From assembly GCF_963678975.1 (NCBI RefSeq), contig NC_089281.1, forward strand, positions 24,842,765-24,906,764: a stretch of 64,000 nucleotides of DNA, read 5' to 3'. Within the stretch, counting starts at the first letter, position 1; every line of letters starts with the position of its first letter. Below are positions 46,701 through 59,028 of the stretch, piece after piece. The notes under the pieces were generated by a model that worked only from the letters and a program-made list of their open reading frames with translations, was not told the DNA's origin and did not search any database. Position numbers and translations under genes: made by a program. The DNA comes from Dysidea avara. Lineage: Eukaryota; Porifera; Demospongiae; Dictyoceratida; Dysideidae.

Positions 46701-49700
46701 GGAGCTAGCAACAGAACATCACAACACTGTCACTGGCCTGGAGGAGCAACAGACAGCCACTACTACCGAGCTGGAAGAGAACCGCTCACAACTGCAACAA
46801 GTCATATCTGCAATGGTTGAAAAGGATAAAGAATTGGCAGAACTAACTAACAAGTTGTCACAGTGTGAACCGCAGCTCATCAACGTGAGGAAAATCTTAC
46901 AAGAGGCACCGACAATAGTAAGTGAAATATACTGCTATTACATCATGTACTGTTTGAATTGTAAATAGATGGCACAACACACCACAACAGGCCGTACAAT
47001 CAATGATGTGGTACAGGACTTGATCAGTGAAGTAAACGATGGGACAATAGCTGTAGTAGTTAATGAGCAAGTGATTCAAGCCTCTACCACTAAGGTATTT
47101 CGTATAGTGGTGTACGAAGAATCTGTAGTTATTATTATGTATTGGTAGGAAAATGACGAACACCAAGTTAATGACACTGTTACTAAAATGCAAGCAGAGT
47201 TTGATCAATTGGATCAAGAGCACAGTCAACTTAAAGGAAGATATGCCATGATAGAGCAGCAGGTGGAAACAGTTAATCAAGAGCGAGATCAAATTAAAGG
47301 CAGACATGATCAACTAGAAGAGCAGGTTAATCAACTCAATCAAGAGCGGGATCAAATTAAAGGAAGACATGATCAACTAACAGAACAGGTGGAAACAGTT
47401 AATCAAGAGAGAGATCAAATTAAAGGCAGAAATAATCAACTAGAAGAACAGGTTGATCAACTCCGTCAAGAGAGAGATCAAATTAAAGAGAGGCGGAACC
47501 AGCTAGAAGAACAAATTAATCAACTCAGTCAAGATCGGGATCAAATCAAAGACAGACATGATCAACTAGAAGAACAGTTTGATCAGCTTAGTCAAGAGAG
47601 GGATCAACTGAAGGAAAGTCACAATCAACTAGAGCACCAGATTGATGAGTTGGGTCGAGAGCATGATCAGCTACAAAATCAACCAGAACAAGTTGCACTA
47701 CTCAGTCAAGAACGTGATCAAGCAAAAGGATCACACGATCAACTTCAAGAACAGGTAGATCAACTCAGTCAAGAACGTGATCAAATAAAAGGCAGACATG
47801 ATCAACTAGAAGAACAACTTCAGCAACTGAGTCAAGACCGTGATCAACTAAAACGTAGACATGATCAGTTAGAACAGCAGATCAATCAACTGAGTCAAGA
47901 ATACGATCAACTTAAACAAAGACATGACCAACTGGTAGAACAAAACAGACAACTAATAGAAGAAAACATGAGCTTGAAAGAAGAACTGAAGGCTCGTGAT
48001 GAAATGGCACAAAGGAAAGAAGCACAGTTTACATCACAACTGACAGAGGACAGTACAGTATTGATCAGTGTACAACAACAGTTAAATTATTCACAGCATT
48101 CACTGCAGAAGGCTCTGGAGCAAATAGAGGAAAAGAGCTCTCTAGTGAACACCAGTCAATCCCAGTGTCAGGCCTTGGAACATCAACTACAGGAATACAA
48201 AGCAAGCAACCAGCTGTTCCAAAAACAGGTAAATCATGCATACAGGGAATGTGATACTTCTTATTGTGGTTGTACATGCATACGTGTGTTTACATTGGAA
48301 TAATCAATGGTGTCTGTGTTACCAATACATACACACACCTAAGCAATCAAACACTACCAATAAAAACACGTGTATGTATACAACACTACAGTATCCATTT
48401 GTAGTTTGCAAGAATGCCAAATACTAGTAAATATACTCACTTGTATAAATACTTTTATAGCACAATAAGCTTCAGTTGGAGCAAACAATGCTACAGAGAA
48501 GATTATCAGAAACATTAGTATGTCTATTGTATTATTTGAATATTGTGATAACATTGTATATGTACAGGCTGCTCTTGAGGAATTGAGGTCAGCATCACAA
48601 CTGAAGGACAGCCAGATCTCCCAGTTGCAAGTTCAGCAACAACAACAGCAGCCACAGCATTCTACACTCTTATCACACATGGTGAGCAAAATACCAGTGT
48701 AAATTCAGAAATATTTTCAATTCCCATTAAAGACCCGCAGATCATCTGACCAGCATCGTCTGTTCATCACACTACTGGACTACAACCCTCAGTCATTCTG
48801 CCAGAGTGGTCACCCAGAATGGGAACTACAACTACAGGCTGGAGATGTTGTCAAAGTTTTTGGGGACATGAACCCAGATGGGTACTTCTATGCTCAGTTT
48901 AAGAACAGAAAAGGATTGGTGCCTGCTCATTTCCTTGAAGAGATGACAGTTAAGAGCGACAGGATTGTGAAACGACTACACAATCAAGTAACCTCCTATG
49001 ATAAAATGATCTAATATATATTATGTATTTGATGACAGAGTTTTTCATCAACAAACGTTACAAGTAATGGTGATGTAGCATCTGATACTACCAGTAAGGA
49101 CAATAAGTAACCAATCTTTTATTAAATTCCTTGCAGGCATTGGCCGACATCATTCCATTGGAGAGCTCCACCCACAATACCTAGCCCCACCCACTAAAGT
49201 AAAGGTGGAGCGTGTCCTCCAAAGGGCAATCATGATTTCGTGGTCAGTCCCAGAGATTTCAGCACTCGGCCATAGCAATGGTATTAAAATTCAAGGCTAC
49301 CAGATATACATCGACGGTATCCTCAACCACAACGTACTAGGGTGCTATCAATCGAAGGTATCACAAAAATGTTGCTATTCCATAATGTATACAATAAACC
49401 ATACACAATAGACCTTGATCAGTAGTATTGACATCAACCAGCCACACACAATATCCATTGCCACATTTGCAGTTGATGGAAAGGTATCTAAAAAGTCACA
49501 AGTGCACTACAAACCCATCCATCTGTCAAATGATTATCCTGATGGATCGCCCAGATATCAGGTAATATAACTGCATCAATTGTCTAGCTTGAATATGTGT
49601 GGGTATACAGGGGTCACAACACCGACAACATTACCAACTTGTAAGTAAACAGTTATATGTATCTATTCGTAAACAATGCAATCACCAGATGAAGGCTTTG

Positions 49701-49939
49701 CACTCTCAAATAATCAATTCTGCAAGCAGCCCCACCCACCAATTGAGACTGCGAGCAGGTGACATTGTGAAAGTGTTTGGCAGAGTAGCACAAGATGGCA
49801 ACTACTTAGCTGAGGCAAGTAACACATACACATAAACCAGTCGCCATATTTCTATTTCTCTTGTTAACAGATTCAAGGCAGACAAGGCATCATACCACCA
49901 CATCTTTTAGGGCCATTAGTCTCTGAAGAAATCGTATGA
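43757..49939 (+). CDS. RIM-binding-protein-like coiled-coil/SH3/FN3 scaffold
   Basis: Nineteen exons (43757-44047, 44106-44399, 44621-44959, 45011-45157, 45209-45391, 45447-45653, 45698-46432, 46489-46917, 46969-47094, 47149-48228, 48461-48517, 48568-48681, 48733-48987, 49039-49093, 49137-49357, 49412-49561, 49611-49640, 49689-49814, 49871-49939) give about 1,635 residues. Residues 1-1330 are coiled coil rich in Q/E/K. Then come SH3 (ALQ-type core LQAGDVVKVFGDMNPDGYF, GLVPAHFLEE), one FN3 (PPTKVKVERV, WSVP, GYQIYIDG) and a second SH3 (LRAGDIVKVFGRVAQDGNY, GIIPPHLL). SH3-FN3-SH3 with ..VFG..DGFY signatures is typical of RIMBP/TSPOAP1, which tether RIM and calcium channels at presynaptic zones in bilaterians. 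Only one FN3 and two SH3s are present versus three and three. Two introns use GC donors. It starts 249 bp after RMND5. Confidence 0.8.
45158..45208 (+). other. GC-AG intron
   Basis: Between GATCTG and CAAGCTAAG the only donor keeping phase 0 is GCAAGT, the strong consensus for GC-AG introns. Reading on through GT-less sequence gives a stop within four codons. The acceptor is CCTGTAG. Confidence 0.75.
47200..47945 (+). repeat. 63-bp coding minisatellite (21-residue coiled-coil repeat)
   Basis: About 12 imperfect units of the type NQERDQIKGRHDQLEEQVNQ recur with a 21-residue period inside one 1,080-bp exon. Twenty-one residues are three heptads, so expansion or loss of units keeps the coiled-coil register. 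Confidence 0.9.
49815..49870 (+). other. Second GC-AG intron
   Basis: Inside the second SH3 domain, NYLAE is followed by GCAAGT and the domain resumes IQGRQGIIPPHLL after TTAACAG. SH3 continuity shows that the intron must start here, and the donor is GC. Confidence 0.85.
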
Positions 49940-50025
49940 AATGAACCCCCCTATAATTATATATTTATATTTGGTATCTAAAAACAGATTTTTAACTTCC
50001 TAATTTCCTATGTGTATAAATTATG

Positions 50026-50903
50026 CTAACATGTTTTGAAGTTTTTCTTGATCCTAGCCATCACGGTGGGTACCAGGTCTACGTGCTTATCCACACAACC
50101 TTGCAGACAGTTTTTGTACATTTGTTCTACATCAGCTCCAGTCTTGTTGCTGTCCCGTGCTTCATCACCACATTGCTCACTACACCGAGTCAACCGAGTC
50201 TAAAAAAGAAACAGGTTGCAATAAATAGGACAGTGATACTTGGTATCTAGGAGTGTGTTTTACACAGGAAGTTGTGAAATGATTGTCAAACGCTAAAATA
50301 TGTCATTACAGTCAAATGATGACCACTGATCACACACACAATACATTTATGGCACAGAACTCATACAGTACAGATCCAATTGAACCATACACACACAACA
50401 TTTACAAGTATTCATAACTTATCAAATGAGTTATGAAAACTGATGCATGCACAACATATGTACATTAGGTGAGCACACCCATAAATAAACATGTACTTTA
50501 TCCAAACAACAATGATTATGGCAAACACCATATACAACTCAATTCACATTTATACAAACACGAACTTGAAAATGTTCCAATTCTGATGATACCAACTGTT
50601 CTGTCTCTTGTACTGGTTTCATACAACGCTGCATACAATGTGTGACCTTCTCATGAGATGATGTCTGGTCAGTACAGCATTCTTTACAGCATTGAAATGC
50701 TTCAACCTGCAAAACATGAAATTTTAGAGGCGCTTGTTTTAGGATGATACCGTAGCAGAGTCGCCATTTGTGCATGTACATTTGCGATACATACGTATAC
50801 ATTAATAACATTACCATACTTGTAAAGGACGAATGCAGTGCTTTTCTACATCTTCAAGCTCTTTGTCCACAACACGTGAAATCTGCTCCGCGAAATCCGA
50901 CAT
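50026..50903 (-). CDS. FAM136A: FAM136A family mitochondrial protein
   Basis: Three exons on the minus strand, 50903-50820, 50706-50566 and 50199-50026, all GT-AG and phase 0, give 132 residues (human 138). The family's twin Cys motifs are present: CCKECC (in FQCCKECCTDQ), HCMQRC, RCSEQC and NCLQGC, followed by VDKHVDLVPTVMARIKK. FAM136A is a small conserved mitochondrial protein. Paired CX3C motifs fit oxidative folding in the intermembrane space (inference). The 3' end lies 86 bp from the convergent end of the RIM-BP-like gene, and the start shares a promoter with the downstream carrier gene. Confidence 0.95.
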
Positions 50904-50988
50904 TTTTTGATTGGTGACGTCACGCACAGTTTTTGGTGATATAAAAGGAAAATGGTCAGGTGTGTCGTGGTGTGTGGTTGAATGTAAT
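50904..50988. promoter_or_regulatory. Divergent promoter of FAM136A and the SLC25 gene
   Basis: The two start codons point away from each other across only 85 bp. The spacer contains an inverted CCAAT box (ATTGG, 50910-50914) directly followed by a perfect palindromic CRE, TGACGTCA (50915-50922). Both encoded proteins are mitochondrial, so co-regulation is plausible. Transcription start sites are not visible, and the true 5' UTRs must overlap this element or be very short. Confidence 0.6.
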
Positions 50989-53900
50989 ATGAAAGAGATG
51001 CGTCCGTGTAGTAACAATATTACAACGCCAATATCTTTAGCGACACCCAGGGACAACAAGCCTGTGCTAGAGGGGATGAAAATGATCGAGACAAAGCTAA
51101 GCAAATTTTCTGGCAAGCAGTTGGGCGCAGTTTCTTCATTTGGGATCAGCGGGCTTGCAGCATTATCGTCACATTTGGTCCACCATCCGTTGTACACGCT
51201 AAAGAGCCATATGATGATGCACGGAGCAGAATTCCAGTTTCGCATATTCGTGGAGAATACAGTTCGTAGCCCGCTGCGATTTCTCTACCGTGGTGAGTTA
51301 CTATGTAAAGCCAGTTCGTATATGTGTGTGTACCATTCAATGTGTCGATTAAATGTTATTAGCGCTAATTAGCATGCTTGGGGTGAACCAATTAGCAGAG
51401 AGGTAGTAGTCGTTATTGCAGAACTGTAGCCACCTCGAGCCAGACTTTTATCAGGGTAGGTTCTGTTAGATGAAAAAATGGACCTTTTTATGCTGTGTCA
51501 TGTAGGTTTACATTTGGGTATCCAAAGCATGCTGAAGCTAGAGGGGTCTGGTGACATACCCCTCGGGAAAATTTGTACTGAAGACATTTCAGTCACTAAA
51601 TTTTGACCTGGACTATGTTACTGTGTAGTTAATTTATTTTGTACTGTAAGTTAAGTAGTGTAATACACCTATCAATGTTACACCCCACCTACCCCAGGTT
51701 GGGCAGCGGGTAGGGATTTGTAGGGGATTCGTCACCCAAACTCGTACCCAGGGTAGGAGCATTTGCAACACGAATAGCCACACTTGGCCATATTGTTAGT
51801 GATTCCTGGGATGAATAATACGAATTAGTAGGGGATTTGTAACTCGAAGTTGTCCCCAGAGTTGGGGAATTTGTCATCTAGTATTTACAAATCCCCACCT
51901 CTGGGGTAGGTGGGGCTTGACATTGATAGGTGCGTAAGTCTTGCCAGGGCTCTACACTGATCACTTTTTGGCTATCATTGTATGAGTCTAGGTCCCTATA
52001 CTATATTGTCTCAATAATCAATAAGACAGTTATCATCGTCATCATCAATCATCAATTCACTACTAAAATAGTGGAATTTGATTACATTAATTGTGGACCT
52101 CTTTACTGGAGTCGCCTGTTCTGAATTCAGATACCACCTCCCACTTACGACCCTGAAGATATACTGACCTCGACCACATTGATAAACTGACCCTTGACTT
52201 AGCTGATGCAGCAAATTTACATTATAAATTTGCAATAGTGTTTCTATTTTACATTAGTAGGTATATCATATGGTTTCCTTCCAGGAAGTCAAATGTGACA
52301 ACTATGAACTAGTTTACTAATGATAGTATATTATTGGGCATTGCCATTGATTGTTACAACCAATTAATTTAGACTAGATATCAGTGTTTGTTCTAATCCT
52401 TATTTCTGACATTTTATGGTGGCCTTGACAATGATTATTAGCCATGGTGACAATGTTGCATGAGCTGACTGGTAAACGTATTATAAAGTGTCAATGGCTA
52501 GTTACACTGTGCACTTGATTCTGGTAGCCACTAGTGAAATCCGACTGTAAGCTTCTTTTATGATTACTTTCTAAAAAGAAACACCTCTAAGTTACCTGTA
52601 ACTCAAAGTTATTACAACTTGGGTCTGTGAAATGAGTCAGGCTCATTTCTATTTGTATAATTTAAAGTATTCCTTAATTGTGTAATGTTGCTTAATTTAA
52701 ATTTCACATAGCAACTTTAGTGAATGGTTGCTACATTCATCCTGTTTCGTTTGTACTCGCAAGCAAAATGGGTACCATACCCTTTAATTAGTGAATTTAT
52801 TAATCACTTACAATCTCGCAAGATGACGCTACATTTGGGCAGTACCATATAAGAGGAAAGGCCACCACTCCATTTCTTACTGGCTCACAAGAAGCTTACT
52901 ATGATAACGTCCACTGTTGTTTGGAACTGTGTATATACCAGACTGCAACCATAAAACTTTGTGAGAAAGATATGACATCCTGTCCTGCAGGGAATTCCTA
53001 AGTTGCATGGTTTAACAACCATTTCTGGTCCTATTGTGCTGGCTATTCAGAAAGAGTGTGGAGAGTGATGATCAGTCAGTTAAAATGCTAATCTTGTCCA
53101 TGCTCCAGTCATAATCACTAAAGTATATGACATACATGGATAATTATATTAGGCAATTTGTTACATACTCTATTGACTGACTTAATTTGGCAAGTGGATT
53201 GTCTAGTGACCCTAGAGCATTGAAGTAATACGCTGATATTGACAGGACAACAATATACTTAATTTAAATTTTAATTCCTGGCCACTTGTATAGTGTTAAG
53301 CCCTCTCACACTAGAGCTTAGTAGAGTAAAATTTCTGAAACTAACGATGTCACCTCAATATGGTCCCCAAAGTTATGGTATACTTCACGTGGCTGCATTT
53401 AGCAAGACCACCTCCTTATTGAGGCTATTGTAACATAGGTGTCCCACATGTCATCATTTCTATAACATATGATTGTGTAATTCAGCATAGCTCCAGTTGT
53501 TAAGTCGCAGCAATAGAAAAGCAATGCATTGTGTTAGAGTAAGGTTCTTGACATATACAATTGCATACTAGTGTCGATCTATATTCAACATCACTTGGGA
53601 TCATGAGATATTTAGTGATGCTTGACCAACTTCCTCTAATAAATAATTTTTTACTATAATATCCCATTGTGTTTAACTTACCACAAGCCACATTAAAGCC
53701 TCAAAGGTTATATAAACATTTTAATTGGGGAGTGTTGATGTCATGATATTTGTTTTATTTTAAAACTTTCAACACTGTTCCAATAACCACCACATTTTCC
53801 ATAACCTAGAATTCAGGCCAGTTTGTTGAGATCTCATTTTTGTTCTGTGCTGTTCTGTGTATCAGGTTTCTATGCTGGGTTGTAATGTTGTTTCAAATGT

Positions 53901-54895
53901 GTTACTCTAGGTCTTGTATCACGTTGTATGGGAATTATGCCAGAGAAGGCATTAAAGATGCTGGCATGGGACATTGTAGGCAGAAGATTGGAGCATCACA
54001 ACGTGCAACCATCTTCCAAATATGTCATCGCTGGCAGTGCAGCTGGTGCAGCAACCACAATACTCGGTTGTCCTTCAGAACGTATCATGGTATTGGCACA
54101 TATTAGAAGACAAGGAGTCATACATGTGGCAAAGACAATTGGAATGAAGGGAATGTATCAGGGATGGCGAGTAACTTTGTACAGAGATATTGTGTTCAAT
54201 GCTTTCTTCTTCACAACCCGTGACATGCTGGTTGATTTTCAAACCAGGTCAACTGGGCGTAAGTGCAATGGGTTTGAGAGATTTGTGGCTGGCATTCCTG
54301 CAGGTTTGTAACAGCTCAGTGTAGTGAAACCTCTTAAGACCAGTTAAATACTAAAATGACCTTACTCCCAATAGAATGGAACCTGTTAATGTTGATGATC
54401 AAAAATGGGGACACCTCCTTAATCCATGCACTTGGTTTAATGTTCCAAGTAACATCGTTCATAACATTTTTGTTAGCAATACTTTTAAAAAGTCCTCAGC
54501 AGTTTCCAAAAGGGGACAAATGCCTCCCTAAAAAATAAACCCTTGAACTCCCAGTGTCCATGTTATGCTTAGCTGTGTACTCCTAAGACAGTCTTTGTAC
54601 AGCAATAAAAAATTGTTTACTGAAACCTGTTGTAATTCTCACTGTAGGAATTCTAGCTGCCAGTGTGTCTTGCCCGCTAGACGTAGCCAAGACCAAAGTA
54701 CAAGGAGCAAGATTAGGTAGCAAAGAAGCCGAACAAGCTACCCTGACAATTCTAAAGGACATAGTCAAACACCAGGGCCCTCGGTATCTGTTTAAAGGAC
54801 TCCTACCTCGGATCTATGTGGTCCCTTCAATGATGTCACTGTTCTACGTGTTTGATGAAATGTTCAAACAATTTGCTATGGATAATTTTTGCTAG
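50989..54895 (+). CDS. SLC25-family mitochondrial carrier
   Basis: Three exons (50989-51292, 53911-54303, 54648-54895) give 314 residues, the standard carrier length. The three carrier repeats are recognisable by their signature sites: HPLYTLKSHM (repeat 1, acidic residue replaced), CPSERIMVLAHIRRQG (repeat 2) and CPLDVAKTKVQG (repeat 3, canonical). Glycine-rich odd helices (AGSAAGAATTILG, ERFVAGIPAG) and GMYQGW / YLFKGLLPR follow. Carriers exchange metabolites across the inner mitochondrial membrane. The PSERI motif and GMYQGWRVTLYRD recall carnitine/ornithine-type carriers, but substrate is unassigned and the first signature is atypical. Start ATG 50989 is the first in frame after the divergent promoter. 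AATAAA at 54909 lies 14 bp after the stop. Intron 1 is 2.6 kb. Confidence 0.85.
51666..51931. mobile_element. TIR MITE in the SLC25 intron
   Basis: A 266-bp unit with long inverted ends, CACCTATCAATGTTACACCC and GACATTGATAGGTG, both followed inward by CCCACCTACCCCAG or its complement. Internal repeats read GGGGATTYGTAACTC. No transposase and no clear target duplication. Confidence 0.75.
51932..53910. other. Remainder of SLC25 intron 1
   Basis: Only a short CATCATC-type microsatellite (about 52,035-52,060) stands out; no coding or RNA feature is supported. Confidence 0.5.
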
Positions 54896-56072
54896 TGCAT
54901 GTACAACAAATAAAATTTTCACTTTTGTTTTTATACATATATTACTTATTTTATATCCCAAATTGTTACTGCTATATACAGAACCTTTGCACATAGTCCA
55001 TGTAGCATATTTGTTTGCTTGCTGTGTAATTCTTTGATGTTCATTTGTGTACCTGCTTGTGTAAATTTTGTCATTTTTGTGCAAATTGAAAACTTGATGA
55101 ACAATAAGTGTACTTAATGGATGATAAGCGTAGGCTCACCATCTGTTAAATGTCTGTGCTCATTTTTAATGAAAAAAACAAAACTGGAATGAATGTCAGC
55201 AATGAGCCCTAAGTGTGTGGAGAAGGTGAAACCATAAATGTTTAAGGCCTGTGGTATCACAACATTCATATTCCCAGATCAAAAATAATAGAGTAATGAA
55301 ATGCAGAACTAAGCCTTGAAAAGTACCATGGCATTTTAATTGAGACTTCTCATATCACATTACTTCTGAATTGAAGCAGCAGCTACTGCAAGTTAAGAAT
55401 TTAAAGTTCTTCTGATGGCAAATTAAAGCCATTCGCTAGCTAATTGGTAGCTTAAGTGCTATTTAACTACACCATATATAGATGAGAGTATGCAAGGCAC
55501 ACATTCACACTCCTCCATGAAGTACTGCACAATGTAACCATATCTCAAGCAAAGGTCTCTTGTATCATTTGTACATTATCACTACTCAGTCTGTTGGAAG
55601 AAACTATGAAAGTGTCATGCATGCATAAGGCAGTCAACTGGGTATGTATGACTTATGGATGCTATGCTGCTGACATTGCAGTATGAGATACAGTAGAAAG
55701 CGCAGTGAAAAAAACAGCTTCATCACTTTTGTACCTCTGGAATAAAAATGAAGAAAATGTATACTAGTCATTTAAATTTCATTGTACAAAGAACACCATG
55801 AGGAAAGTTCACACTCAATAGTTTACACTCTCCCGTTCTCATGGTTTGATGTATATACTCACAGACTGTATGTATATTCAATATAACATGCTAATGGTTA
55901 GTGAGTCTCACAACCAAGTGGAGCAGAAATGTTCCATAAACAATGTGACCACTATACCTCAAGTTATCAGCCTTTAGTTGTCAGCACACTTTTTAAAATC
56001 AATATTTACAAAAAGAGTAACCATTATAAATATACACATGTTAAAATAAATATAAGAGTGTTGACAATGTGG
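54896..56072. other. Convergent intergenic region, SLC25 gene and EXOC4
   Basis: Holds the 3' ends of two genes that run towards each other. Apart from AATAAA at 54909, nothing specific is recognised. Confidence 0.5.
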
Positions 56073-58948
56073 TCACACATTATCAGAAGAGAATTGAGAT
56101 GCTAGTGTTTCTAGTCTCTTCTGCAGTCCATCATGGTCGTACGCTCGCTGACTCTGAGCTATTAGTTTCATAGCATTAGCGTAATCTTGCTGGCTGAAGA
56201 CTCTGCCTTGTTCTGCGATCAACCGTAACATTTCCTACAATAGGTGGATAGATACTTAGCAAGAAAAAAGACAGACACTTCGTAAATTTACAAACTTGAG
56301 CAAAATAAACTTTGTTCTTAGTTTTTCCACCATTTTCCTTGATAGTTAGTACCAAGTACTCTATTGGTGGATGAATACAGTTATCAAATGACTAGAACAG
56401 ATGTTTCAGCCATGTCAGCTGGCTCTCTGATCCATCTATCTGCCTGCCCATATTGGGTGATTAACTACTAATGGCCTTAATTCTTAGTCAACTGAAAGTT
56501 ACTACCATGCAATTTAACACATCATGAATTCATTCTTGTGACAATGTGAATATATTTGTTGTTGTTTATGTACTATAAACGATGAGAAACTAGACGTGTT
56601 TTTGAAATACCATTAGCTAATGATTTGGCTATTCTATTGAACTCTAATGCACACAACTTGGCTTTTACATCTCTACCTAAACTTGCATGTGGGGATTATA
56701 AAAATAAGATATTTTAAGGGTGTAGGTGGTATATACAATTCACAGACAGTTTCTAGCCACTCACATCACTGTTAAGATAAAGTAGTTCGTAGTACTGTTT
56801 GGCATGGTCCAGGTCTGACTCCCTGTTAAGTGTGATCTTGGACAGGCAGTGTTGCAGAGCAGTGATGTTCTTTAACCTGTATAACAAATCAGTTAGCACT
56901 CACTCTCCTTTAAAATGTACAGTTAAAAAATACCACAACAGAAACAGTACTGAAAGTGAAACTTACATCTTCTTGATGCCTTCCGAGTTAATTTTTCTCA
57001 GGTGTGCCGTACTGGATATAAATATTGATGATATCAAATGTCCTAGCCCATCAAATAAATATCTGTAACAGAAGAAAGGTGAAATGAAGGGTTAAAAGTT
57101 TTGGTCTACCATACCTAAATTTAGCTGGTTGGAGAACGTCTTGCATGTGTGTCTCCAAGTTCATAAGATCTTTAATGAGATCAGAAATTTCTGGCTCTAT
57201 AGTTTGATTACCCTCACCAACGTAACTCGACTATCAAGAAGAATGCTGAATTCACAATTCGTCAGGTAATAAATTATCGCTATACCTTTGACACAGCTGG
57301 GAGCATGTAATAGTAACAGTGGCATCGCACTTCTATGTGTAGGACAAGCATTGCTGATTCAGCAAGTGTTTGGAAGCCTCCAAGTGTCACCTTCGATAGC
57401 TGACTAAAATCATACAATACAACACCCAATTATGGATTGGGACAAGTATTTATCACCTACATGGCCAGTTGCTTGTTACTGTATATTATATTCATGTCAA
57501 TACGTCTTGTTTACAGCAATTCAAACATAAAACTACTTGGCTTAATATTCACACAGATCAGAAGCAAATGAGCATTGCATATATTTATCAACCTACTTAC
57601 ATACAAATGGGCAGACAGACATATGTACATGGACATACATACATACAGACAGACATGTACATTTGACAGACAGGTAGGTGAGCAAACAAACATACACCAA
57701 TGGACGTACACACATACTGTGACTTACTCAAATAACTCAAGGATCATTGGTCCCTGTTCAAGAGGTGACGGAACCATCTCAGTTAATGGTGACATAGTCC
57801 CACTACCCCCAGGGGGTGGGGAGTCTTGCACACTAGCACCACCTACTCCATGTGTAGTGAGACTCATAGTTAAATCTTTCATCTTGGTGGTCAGCCACTC
57901 CTAGGATAGGATAATGCAAATGAAGAGCCTGTACACATACATACATACATATCTATTCTGAACACCTTTGGCAATACAGTGTGTCCTAATTTAATAGTTC
58001 CAAATGCTATGAAGGTGTCCTCATTAGTGAGGTGGTCTAGAAGTCGGGATCTTTAATTTCTTTATCATTTAAAATAATTCATGTAGTTACAATTTGACAA
58101 ACGATAAACCCACACCAAAGTGCAACTATGGCAAAATAGTTGAGGACACAAAATTGGATGAATTTGATTTGCGACTTACTTTTTCATAATATTCAATTCG
58201 TATTTTTATAAGCCTGATTAATTAACACCTAAGGCCTAAGTCTTCACATATACACAACCAGTGACAAGGTTACTGACTACATACCAAGCTCTCATGTAGT
58301 GTAGCAATTGTCTTGAGAGTATCCAGGTTTAGAATAATGTTGCTAGATCTCAGCTGCTCACTGGGAAGGTTTGTTGTTAGCAAATCACTTTCCTGTGGAG
58401 TGAACTGCTCAGTCAACCGTTTTTCTAACTAACACAATACCTTTTGATGTTGACTTTGCTGGAGGCTACCAGTAGAAGACTAATGAGGCAAACACAATGT
58501 ATTACTCTTAACATGCTTCAAAATGTGATACGATCACAACTGTACATGAACTGTGTAGTTGATTTTACAAGCACTTGTTCAGCCTCTTTACATGCATGCA
58601 TGCACATACGCCACACACACGCTACACACACACACAACGCACACACACACACACACACACCTCAGGAACAAATGTAAAAGGAGCTCTACCAGCAGAATCA
58701 TGCATGTTCTTCCAACTAGGTAGAGACCTACAAGACAGGAAGATGACCACTAATCAAATATGGTAATCAAAAACCTCAGCATGCGACTGATATCATCGTC
58801 CCTGGCCCAGCGAGCACTCACTACAGCAATTGAGTTTGGAGTTATCGTGGATAGCCTTCGCCCACTCTCTCCTCCTTGAACTGTTAATACTGAGTAGAAA
58901 TCAAGGGGTGGTATACACACACAATATGTGCAGGTGCACTGTTTGTGT

Positions 58949-59028
<80 letters not shown>

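Noticed and set aside
46897-47313. 138-codon minus-strand frame
   Set aside because: Antisense of the repetitive coiled-coil exon; lacks stops only because of biased codon use.
50058-50227. Extra 3' exon of the RIM-BP-like gene (phase-0 frame after a good acceptor)
   Set aside because: The opposite strand encodes FAM136A exon 3 with clear family residues; the plus frame is its antisense shadow.
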